In this document: in pieces, positions 17,345 to 24,362 of the stretch
Position numbering within the stretch: position 1 is the first letter of the stretch
Layout of the letters: every line of letters starts with the position of its first letter
Assembly: GCA_002351705.1 (NCBI GenBank)
Contig: DEHC01000063.1
Location: 1 to 37,795 of the forward strand
Length of the DNA stretch: 37,795 nt
DNA from: Gammaproteobacteria bacterium UBA2810
GTDB taxonomy: Bacteria > Pseudomonadota > Gammaproteobacteria > Enterobacterales > Succinivibrionaceae
Direction of reading: 5' to 3'
Notes under the pieces: model-generated
Database searches by the model: none
The model's input: only the letters and a program-made list of their open reading frames with translations
What the model was told of the DNA's origin: nothing
Position numbers and translations under genes: made by a program

Positions 17345-19315
17345 TCAGTCTGCGGTGAAGGTGTCCCCCTTCTCCCTTGACTCCCTGAGGAGACGCTCGG
17401 CCATGATGAAGCCTCCGCTGACCGGCCTCCTTCCGTAGTGCCCGCCGATGCTTGCCGTGATGTGCGCGTCGGGGTACCCCGCTATCTCCGCGCTCCTCAC
17501 CGCCGTCACCGTATCCCCGCAGAACCTCCTGAAATCGTTCTGCGAGATGTCATGGCAGATGACGGCAAAGATGTCCGCGCCGTAGCGGCAGACCATGGCG
17601 CCGCAGCCGAAGGAGGCGTATATGGCCCGGACGCAGGCCCTGAGCGCCGCGTCGCCTGCCCTGAGCCCGAATTTCTCGTTCACTTTCTTAAGTCCGTCGA
17701 TGTCGACCGCGGCGACGGCGTCGGCCTCAAGGAAGGAGAGCTGCTCGGTGAAATAGCGGCGGTTCCTGGTGCCGGTGAGCTCGTCGGTCCAGGAAGTGCT
17801 CCTGCCGTCCAGGATCTTCTGCCTGATCCCGTCCCAGGGGAAGTCCCGGCTCATGGCGCCTCCGGAGAAGGCGCAGGCGCACTCGAGCTCATAGGGCTTT
17901 CCGTCGATCTCGAGGTGCCTCGCAACGGCAAGGAACATCCTCTTCCCGGAAAACTCGATTTTCGCGGCATGCGATTTCGTGACGAGGCTCCTCGCGCAGA
18001 TGCAGTTCTCGCAGCGCGACGGCCTGTTCCAGCAGTGGAAGCACATGCCGCGCTCCCTTGCGATGGTGCCGTCCTTCTTTATCCTGATGACTTTCTGCGA
18101 GCTCACGTCAATGAGCCTCGCCGTGTCAAAGACCGAGCCCAGCATTTTAAGCATCTGCCGCGCCTCGTCAGCGCCGGGCCGCGGGATCCTGATCCTGGCT
18201 GCCGTGCGCGCCCCGCCGGTTTCCTTTTCCCTGTCCTTCCTGAGGGCCGCCCTCGCGCTTTCCTCCGCCCGGGTCTCGCCCACGAGGCAGGAGAGCGACG
18301 CGAGTAGATCCTCCGCGCTGCTGAAGCCCTCGCAGAGCATGGCCTCGGAGCGGTACATCAGGGTGACCGGCGTGCCGTCAACCGAGCGGACCGAGTCGAG
18401 GCTCCGGCTGAGCGCCTTCCGGAGGCGGTAGAGCTCGTCATCGGTGCCGCAGTCCACGAGGATGTCGAACCTCCCTCCGCTTCTCCGGCAGAGCCTGCTT
18501 CCGAGGGGCGCGTAGCCGGAGAGCACCGAGGCGATTTTCCTGATGAGATCGGAGAGCAGCTCCTGTCCGTAGGCGTCGCGGAAGACGTCGAGCATGGAGA
18601 AGCGGAACTCGATGAGCCCGGACTTCACGCCTTTCCCTTTCCCGGACTTCATGGCGCTTCCTATCGCGGCGAGCATGGCGCTCTCGCTGAGGAGCCCCGA
18701 GATGCGGTCGAGCTCGGCATGCTTCTCATATAACTCGGCCATGGCAGCCGCGTCCGTGATGTCGATGAAGCAGCCGGCGAGGCCGATGATTTTCCCGTGG
18801 CTCCGCACCGGAACCTTGGAGGCGATGATCTTCCTTATCTCCCCGCCCACGAGGCACTCGCCGAGAGCCCCGGTGACGGTGTCGCCGTCCTTAAGGACAC
18901 GCTCCTCGTCCTTTCTGAACTGCTCGGGGTGCGGGTGCCAGCCCATGTCCTCGTCGGTCTTCCCGAGCAGATCGCTTTCGGTGAGGCCGTAGTAGCGGCA
19001 GAATGACGCGCTCGCGCCGAGGAACCTCCGGCTGCGGTCCTTCCAGAAGAATCCGATCCTTTTCTGTGACGAGACAGCCTGCCAGAGGCTGTCAGCGGTG
19101 ATGAACTCATCCGGATCCCAGCCTGTCTCGGCCCCGGGAAGAGTCCTTTTATGCGAGGAGGCAAGGCTGAGGAGCGAGTCGCTCCAGCCTGCTGTGTCCT
19201 TTGAAATGGCGAGTATGAACTGATCCGAGCCCGCGGTCCTCGTGCGGGCGAAAGTCATCCTCCGCAGCCGGCAGCTCCCGCTGCTGTCAATCACGTGGAA
19301 GAAGGCGGTAAGCAT
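17345..19315 (-). CDS. C-terminal part of the split c-di-GMP protein: PAS-GGDEF-Cys cluster-GGDEF
   Basis: The frame gives 656 residues from an ATG at 19315, but it stays open upstream to the G6 run, and the ATG has no ribosome binding site. It is therefore probably the downstream half of one protein. It has a PAS domain (82-188, FFWKDRSRRFLGASASFCRYYG), a degenerate GGDEF (SGGRF 279-283), a cysteine cluster (C425, C428, C435, C438) and a final GGDEF-like domain with GADIF (579-583). That lacks the second Gly and the catalytic Glu, so cyclase activity is not expected. A strong terminator follows. If truly separate from the first half, it would need its own start or coupled translation. Confidence 0.7.
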   Translation of the reverse strand: MLTAFFHVIDSSGSCRLRRMTFARTRTAGSDQFILAISKDTAGWSDSLLSLASSHKRTLPGAETGWDPDEFITADSLWQAVSSQKRIGFFWKDRSRRFLGASASFCRYYGLTESDLLGKTDEDMGWHPHPEQFRKDEERVLKDGDTVTGALGECLVGGEIRKIIASKVPVRSHGKIIGLAGCFIDITDAAAMAELYEKHAELDRISGLLSESAMLAAIGSAMKSGKGKGVKSGLIEFRFSMLDVFRDAYGQELLSDLIRKIASVLSGYAPLGSRLCRRSGGRFDILVDCGTDDELYRLRKALSRSLDSVRSVDGTPVTLMYRSEAMLCEGFSSAEDLLASLSCLVGETRAEESARAALRKDREKETGGARTAARIRIPRPGADEARQMLKMLGSVFDTARLIDVSSQKVIRIKKDGTIARERGMCFHCWNRPSRCENCICARSLVTKSHAAKIEFSGKRMFLAVARHLEIDGKPYELECACAFSGGAMSRDFPWDGIRQKILDGRSTSWTDELTGTRNRRYFTEQLSFLEADAVAAVDIDGLKKVNEKFGLRAGDAALRACVRAIYASFGCGAMVCRYGADIFAVICHDISQNDFRRFCGDTVTAVRSAEIAGYPDAHITASIGGHYGRRPVSGGFIMAERLLRESREKGDTFTAD

Positions 19316-19358
19316 CCCGGAGGGCGACGCGTCAGTCCTTTCCCCGGCTGTTGCCGCG

Positions 19359-22268
19359 TCAGTGAAGGCGAGATAGCGCTTCCTCTCCCCCCTCCGGGAG
19401 CATTCTCACCGCGAACACCCGCGATGCCTCCTCGGCCGTCATGTCCTCGAGCTCCCCGGTGTTCTCCAGGATGCCGTATATGCTTGACCAGCGGTCATTT
19501 TTCAGATCAAGCCTGAAGACGCTCTCGAACATGCCGTAGATGTCAGGAGCGCTCCCGAGCCTCCCTGCGGCGGACCCGCTGCAGGGCTCGAGCTCGAGGA
19601 TCCTGATGTAGAAGGCCCTCTGCCCGAGGCACCCGGTGATGAACCCCATGAGGAGCCGCCCGGCCATCCCGCCCTCGACGAAATCGCAGTGGGCCTCGCG
19701 GCTGGTCCTGCCGCACTGCTCCATGAGCCTCAGGACAATGCCGCCGAGCGGTCCCTTCCTGATGTCGCCGGCGTCAGGGAGCGATCTGACCGGCTTTTTC
19801 CCGACTGTGCCGAGGAACTCCAGGAACTTCCCGTTCGCCCATACGATCCTCGCGCTCTCCGGCGACGAGGCGAGCACGGCTGCAGGAATGCTGCTGTTCT
19901 CCGTCTCGAAGCTCAGCGGGTTCTCGGGGTTCAGGACGTTTATCCCCGCGACGCGGCGGTAGAACTGGCTCTCGCCCGGGGTCTCATGCCCGATGGAGCG
20001 GAGCATCCTGCTGTTCCTGAGGTTCTCCGGGGTGTCCGGCTTCGAGAAGTAGAAGCCCTGCGCGAGCTCGCAACCGATGCTGCGGAGGAAGGCGAACTGC
20101 TCCCCGGTCTCGACTCCCTCGGCAAGCGTCCTGATGCCGAGGTGCTTGCACATGTCGACCATGCTCCGGAGGATGACCGGCGTGCGCTCGTTCTGCCGGC
20201 GGAGGAACATCATGTCGAGCTTCGCGAGGTCGAACCTGAAGTTCTGCAGCGTGTTGAGCGAGGAGTAGCCGCTTCCGAAGTCGTCAAGCCAGACCTCGTG
20301 GCCGTCGAGGTGGAACCTCTCGATATGCTCCCTTATGGCGCCCTCGTTGCTCGAGATGGCTGACTCCGTTATCTCGATGCGGAGCATCTCGTGCGGCACG
20401 CCGTGATTCGCGAGGATGCCGCTGATGCGCTGGTGGAGGTCCTCGTAGTCGAGGTCGTTCCTCGAGAGGTTCACCGAGACCGGGCACGGCATGATGCCGG
20501 CCGAGAGCTTCTCCTCAAAGGCCGCGGCGACCTCCTCTATGACGAAGAGATCAAGGCGGCAGAGTATTTTCGCCTTCTCGAGGACCGGGATGAACCGGTC
20601 GGGGCCGAGGAAGCCCCAGACCGGATCATTCCAGCGGGTGAGCGCCTCATAGCCTGCCACCTTCCCGGAGAAGGTCCCGATCACCGGCTGGTAGTAGACC
20701 CTGATCCAGCCGCTCTCAATTGCCTCGTCAAGGTGCTCTGTGACGTAGCCCGCAAGGCGCAGGCTGCTCTCCATGCCGCTCTCGAAGCGGCAGTACCAGT
20801 TCAGGTAGTCGCCCTGGGCCTCCGCGGCGGCAAGGCTTGCGCGGTCAAGGATTATCCCGTTCTCGGTCTCGCTGCCGCTTATCCTGTATATGCCGGCGTA
20901 GAACGAGACGTCATCCCCGCCTTTTCCGCGGAGCGCCTCGGCTGCGGCGCAGAGGGCCTGCTCGGCGCGGCCGTCCTCTATCACGGCGTAGAACTGGTCA
21001 GAGCTCATCCTGGTGACGAGATCCGTCCTGAAGCACTCCCTTATGGCGTCCGCAAGGTTCCTCAGGAGCCTGTTGCCGGCGGCAAAGCCGTTCTCGCTGT
21101 TGTAGACCTTGAATTTCCGGATGTTTACGGAGACCATGTCCCACGCGCCGGATACGGTTCCGTTTTTCAGCATCCCGAGGAACTCAGTAAGCGCCTCGGA
21201 GAAGGCGCTGCTGTCAGGGAGGCCGGTCACCGCGTCGGAGCCTGAGCGCACCGGGGTTCCAGCTGCCGCGGCGGCGAGATCGCAGGCCTTCATGGCGCTC
21301 TCCTCCGTCCCGTCAATCACCCGGCAGCCGGTCCTTATCCCGGCGGGATCCCGGCATTCGGCGCGGATCCTCCCGCAGATCCTCCTCACTGCCTCATCCG
21401 CGCTTATCCCGCTCACCGCGGCATAGAAATGATCCGAGCCGAAGCGCGCGATGAAATCAGTGTCAAGCTCCTCCCTGATGATGCCGGCGGCGCTCATCAG
21501 GAGCTCGTCGCCCACCGCATGGCCCCTCGCGAGGTTGTAGGTCCGAAAGCCCGTGATGTTGAAGTAGATGACGGTCCACCTTTTGGAGTCGGTGCCGTCC
21601 CTCACGCCGCGTATCAGAGGCTCGAGCATCCTCCTGAAGCTCCCGACGCTGAGGAGCCCGGTGAGCGGATCCCTGCTCCCGCGCTCCTCAATCCTCTTGA
21701 CATAGTCCCGGTGCCTTAGGAGTGTCGAGATGTAGCTTGCCGCGATTTGGAAGACCGACATGCAGACGTTCATCAGATCAGGCGCCGGGTTGTCGATGGC
21801 GGCAAAGCCGAGAAGATGCCCCTCTATTGTGAGCGGGCAGACCACGAGCCTCTCGGAGCCGGAGAGCCTCAGCCTCTCCCAGGCATCGGGATGATCCTTC
21901 CGGAACGACTCCATGTCGGAGATCATGAAGCCGCGCCCCCTGCGGAACGCGGCGTAGAGCCCCTCAAGGGCGGCGTCGGGGATATTGGCGAGCACGTTGA
22001 TTTCCGGAACCTTCCCCTCCGCGGCCCACTCGAGGGTGCACTCCGCTGTCCCCCTGCCGCTGAACTCGAAGACAAGGGCGGCGTCAGCGCGGAACGCGCC
22101 GCAGATTTCCCGGAGGAAGACCCTTGCCGACTTTGCAGGATCGCTCTCGCCTCCGGCCGTCACCATGGCAAGGCTCAGCATCTCCATATAGCGGGCGATT
22201 TCCTCAGGGCCCTTCCTCGCTGCCAGCATTCCCTTCCTGCTGACATTGAAATTTCCGTACTTCTTCAT
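19359..22268 (-). CDS. N-terminal part of the split c-di-GMP protein: GAF-GGDEF-GGDEF-EAL with intact phosphodiesterase residues
   Basis: This half has 969 residues from ATG 22268. I prefer that start over 22337 because MKKYGNFNV matches MEKYGKFGF of the paralogue. The order is GAF-like (45-185), GGDEF-like 1 (GSDHF 277-281), GGDEF-like 2 (SSDQF 422-426), EAL (505-745) and the beginning of a PAS-like linker. The EAL domain is complete: EAL 541-543, N600, E632, DDFG with D662/D663, K683, E717 (AEGVET) and Q737. A c-di-GMP phosphodiesterase is therefore predicted, unlike the paralogue. The two GGDEF-like domains lack the signature and may be regulatory. The frame stops soon after the six-G run. 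Confidence 0.8.
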   Translation of the reverse strand: MKKYGNFNVSRKGMLAARKGPEEIARYMEMLSLAMVTAGGESDPAKSARVFLREICGAFRADAALVFEFSGRGTAECTLEWAAEGKVPEINVLANIPDAALEGLYAAFRRGRGFMISDMESFRKDHPDAWERLRLSGSERLVVCPLTIEGHLLGFAAIDNPAPDLMNVCMSVFQIAASYISTLLRHRDYVKRIEERGSRDPLTGLLSVGSFRRMLEPLIRGVRDGTDSKRWTVIYFNITGFRTYNLARGHAVGDELLMSAAGIIREELDTDFIARFGSDHFYAAVSGISADEAVRRICGRIRAECRDPAGIRTGCRVIDGTEESAMKACDLAAAAAGTPVRSGSDAVTGLPDSSAFSEALTEFLGMLKNGTVSGAWDMVSVNIRKFKVYNSENGFAAGNRLLRNLADAIRECFRTDLVTRMSSDQFYAVIEDGRAEQALCAAAEALRGKGGDDVSFYAGIYRISGSETENGIILDRASLAAAEAQGDYLNWYCRFESGMESSLRLAGYVTEHLDEAIESGWIRVYYQPVIGTFSGKVAGYEALTRWNDPVWGFLGPDRFIPVLEKAKILCRLDLFVIEEVAAAFEEKLSAGIMPCPVSVNLSRNDLDYEDLHQRISGILANHGVPHEMLRIEITESAISSNEGAIREHIERFHLDGHEVWLDDFGSGYSSLNTLQNFRFDLAKLDMMFLRRQNERTPVILRSMVDMCKHLGIRTLAEGVETGEQFAFLRSIGCELAQGFYFSKPDTPENLRNSRMLRSIGHETPGESQFYRRVAGINVLNPENPLSFETENSSIPAAVLASSPESARIVWANGKFLEFLGTVGKKPVRSLPDAGDIRKGPLGGIVLRLMEQCGRTSREAHCDFVEGGMAGRLLMGFITGCLGQRAFYIRILELEPCSGSAAGRLGSAPDIYGMFESVFRLDLKNDRWSSIYGILENTGELEDMTAEEASRVFAVRMLPEGGEEALSRLH

Positions 22269-22557
22269 TTTTTCTGCGCGCCTCAGGGGAGTGCCGCGAA
22301 AGCCGGCCGCTCCGTAAAACTTTGACGGAATTAACATTTTTCACAATTCCCGCGCGCATCTTACTGATGAAAAGTGATGTGTCTGTATCCCGTTTGTAAA
22401 AACATGCGAAAAAACAGCGGAGTATTGTGTAACGCCGCGGTGCCCGGGAAGTACGGAAAGGGCTGGCATCGTTTTTGCCGGCACTCATCGCGCCGGGGGC
22501 CACGGGAGAGCTGCCTGGCCTGCGGCGGTTTCCCGGGCATCTCACACTTCAGGGTGG

Positions 22558-22586
22558 TTTACGCTGACATGCTATGTCATTATTAT
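22558..22586 (+). promoter_or_regulatory. Candidate promoter with a palindromic operator in its spacer
   Basis: TTTACG (22558-22563), 17 nt, TATTAT (22581-22586). The spacer contains the perfect palindrome TGACAT-GCT-ATGTCA (22565-22579). That is a typical repressor site position, where bound protein blocks RNA polymerase. No gene follows closely except the methylase about 380 nt downstream. Confidence 0.4.
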
Positions 22587-22756
22587 TGCTGCCGTACACG
22601 GGATGCGGCAGTCCTGGCTGGCTCTGCCGCGAACCGGTCAAAACTGATATCCTCAAATCCTGCATGCACTCCGGGGAGCACCTGTGAGCGCGTGCTTTTT
22701 TCCCTTCCTTTCCCGGTCACTCTCCCGCAGCCTCGCTCCGGCTTTTCCAGGCGGCT

Positions 22757-22785
22757 TTGTTCTGCAAAGGTGTCTCGGATATAAT
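22757..22785 (+). promoter_or_regulatory. Candidate promoter of the DNA methylase gene
   Basis: TTGTTC (22757-22762), 17 nt, TATAAT (22780-22785). The -10 is perfect and the -35 keeps TTG. The implied leader to the methylase start at 22971 is about 180 nt. Confidence 0.5.
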
Positions 22786-22970
22786 CCGCTGACTGTCCGT
22801 CCGGAGAGCTTATCTTTCATGTTTCCTGCCGCCTCCCGCAGGATTTCCAGAAAGCGGTGCCGCCATCATGCGAGGCATTAGCCGGGATCCAGGTGATCCG
22901 CGTGCTGCTCACCGCGGGCTTTCATTCCCATAATTGTTCATCAGATCATCCCGGAGATGGAGCACAGCAA

Positions 22971-23864
22971 ATGAGAAACAGAGGATACCTGAAGCCGTTC
23001 GTCAAATGGGCCGGAGGAAAGGGCCAGCTTATCTATGAGCTCGAGAGCCTCTGTCCCGCAAGCTGCGGCAGGTATTTCGAGCCGTTCATCGGCGGAGGCG
23101 CCCTGCTTTTTGATCTGCAGCCCGGGAATGCCGTCATCGGCGATGTCAACAGCCAGCTCATCAATGCCTATCTCCAGATCAGGGACAGACCGGATGAGGT
23201 CATCGAGTACGCGGAGAGGCTTGACGCGGTGCCGTGCACAAAGGAGCACTTCTGCGAGCAGAGGGACCGCTACAACCTGAAAATTGCCTCGGGCACGCTT
23301 GACGCGGAGTGCGCGGGGCTCATGATCTGGCTCAACAAGCACTGCTTCAACGGACTCTACCGGGTGAACAGGAAGGGAATGTTCAATGTTCCCTGGAACA
23401 GGAGGGCAAAAGTCAGATCTGTCGATCCTGAGATCATCCGCAGCACCTCGGAGTATCTCCGGGAGCAGCATGTCGAGATCAGGAACGCTGATTTCGAGGA
23501 GACCTGCAGTGACGTGAAATCCGGCGACTTCGTCTATTTCGACTCCCCCTACGTTCCCGTGAGCGTCACGGCGAACTTCACCAAATACGCCGCTGACGGC
23601 TTCACCATGGCGGATCACGAGCGCCTGGCGTCATTTGTGCGCGAGCTTGACCGCAGGGGCGTCATGATCATGCTGAGCAACAACGACGTTCCCGAGGTGA
23701 GGAGGCTTTACGCCGGCTTCAGAATTTATGAGCTGAGCGTCGCGAGGCTCATCAGCTGCAACGGCGGCGGGCGCACCGGCGAGGAGGTTGTTGTCACGAA
23801 TTATGACGGCAGGAGAGCGCGCTGCGGCACGCCGGCCGGCGGCTGTTCCTTAAAATTTTTTTAA
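22971..23864 (+). CDS. Dam-family DNA adenine N6-methyltransferase
   Basis: The 297-residue protein (start at 22971, GGAG 8 nt upstream) has the D12/Dam layout: N-terminal LKPFVKWAGGKGQL, motif I FEPFIGGGA (36-44), the substrate loop CFNGLYRVNRKGMFNVPWN and motif IV FDSPYVPVS. Motif IV reads DSPY (D191-Y194) instead of the usual DPPY, a variation that could still be active but is uncommon. Dam enzymes usually methylate adenine in GATC using S-adenosylmethionine. No restriction endonuclease partner is adjacent, so it may be a solitary regulatory methylase. The specificity cannot be read from sequence. Its stop is 4 nt from the regulatory dyad at 23868. Confidence 0.9.
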   Translation: MRNRGYLKPFVKWAGGKGQLIYELESLCPASCGRYFEPFIGGGALLFDLQPGNAVIGDVNSQLINAYLQIRDRPDEVIEYAERLDAVPCTKEHFCEQRDRYNLKIASGTLDAECAGLMIWLNKHCFNGLYRVNRKGMFNVPWNRRAKVRSVDPEIIRSTSEYLREQHVEIRNADFEETCSDVKSGDFVYFDSPYVPVSVTANFTKYAADGFTMADHERLASFVRELDRRGVMIMLSNNDVPEVRRLYAGFRIYELSVARLISCNGGGRTGEEVVVTNYDGRRARCGTPAGGCSLKFF

Positions 23865-23867
23865 AAC

Positions 23868-23910
23868 CTACACTTTGGTGTAGTTTATGAACACCGGTTA
23901 ATTCAATAAC
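23868..23910 (+). promoter_or_regulatory. Shared-motif promoter, copy 1 (upstream of the LuxR-type regulator)
   Basis: A perfect dyad CTACAC-TTTG-GTGTAG (23868-23883) continues as GTGTAGTTTAT (23878-23888), then 16 nt, then AATAAC (23905-23910). The same layout occurs on the - strand at 27550-27592 and 29116-29158. The -35 area is weak and overlapped by the dyad, which suggests an activator-dependent promoter. It points toward the regulator gene at 24363. Confidence 0.6.
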
Positions 23911-24362
23911 ATGAAAGGGCATTCAGGGCGGGGAAGTCATAGCCGGGGGTATATTTCGGTTCAGCTGCCCTTTGCAACGCATTCGGCAGTGCATGCTCAA
24001 GAGGCATGACCGGGCTTTTTAAGCATGCATCATTGTCCGGAGGACACCGCATGGCCGTGAGCATGATGCCAGGCCGGCGGCGCCGTCCTGCGTCAGGACT
24101 GTCCTGTGCCTGCGCTCAGGACAGGAGGCGCGGCTGCCTTGCGGGAAGATCTCCCGCGGACAGGTTCCGCTGCCGGCGTCAGGCGCTGTCTTCTGCTCCG
24201 GGAAGTCTGCTGTTTGTTCCATCCCCCCCTCTTAATGCCGCAATGGTCTGATTTATGCTGTTTTTTACCGGGATGCGGCAGGATGAAAATGCCCGGCCGG
24301 CTGCGCGCTGAATGCGCTGCGCTGTCCGTGCGGCGGGCTGCTGAGGGGGAAGGCCTTTCCTT
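23911..24362 (+). other. Long structured leader before the LuxR-type regulator
   Basis: About 450 nt separate the copy 1 promoter from the regulator start. The stretch contains AAAGGGCA ... TGCCCTTT (8-bp stem, long loop, about 23923-23977), two GCATGC copies flanking a short C/T-rich piece, and TGTCCTG ... CAGGACA (7-bp stem around 24100). A short Arg-rich reading frame with a good ribosome binding site lies inside. The stretch could be an untranslated regulatory leader. Confidence 0.4.
24051..24251 (+). CDS. Possible short leader ORF (66 codons, Arg-rich), doubtful
   Basis: An ATG at 24051 has a good ribosome binding site (GGAGGA, 7 nt) and opens a 66-codon frame rich in Arg, Ser and Ala. 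It resembles no family and its composition looks like noncoding GC-rich sequence. It is placed between the copy 1 promoter and the regulator gene, so it could be a leader peptide or chance. Confidence 0.2.
   Translation: MAVSMMPGRRRRPASGLSCACAQDRRRGCLAGRSPADRFRCRRQALSSAPGSLLFVPSPPLNAAMV

Larger units (their letters stand above)
17345..22268 (-). pseudogene. Frameshifted paralogue of the giant c-di-GMP protein (whole locus)
   Basis: The two neighbouring reading frames (19359-22268 and 17345-19315) together equal the length and domain order of the intact paralogue at 12091-16992. The first frame ends at 19359 shortly after MLPEGGEEALSRLH. Removing one G from the six-G run (C6 on +, 19387-19392) gives MLPEGERKRYLAFTDA, which matches YLPEQERDRYLGFVST of the paralogue and runs without a stop into the second frame. 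This is a single net +1 change. It may be a real mutation, a length-variable tract or a sequencing error. Both halves otherwise remain fully open over about 4.9 kb. Confidence 0.8.
22269..22970. other. Long intergenic region upstream of the methylase gene
   Basis: This stretch of about 700 nt between divergent genes holds no ORF with coding character. It contains two candidate + strand promoters, at 22558-22586 (with a palindrome in the spacer) and 22757-22785. The 5' part should also carry the promoter of the - strand signalling gene, but I could not define it. Confidence 0.55.

Noticed and set aside
20391..21245. 284-codon + strand frame opposite the split signalling gene
   Set aside because: It is antisense to the EAL and GGDEF-like regions and has no family features.
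22374..22784. 136-codon + strand frame in the gap upstream of the methylase
   Set aside because: It has no ribosome binding site or family resemblance, an odd Cys/Arg/Ser composition, and overlaps two candidate promoters.
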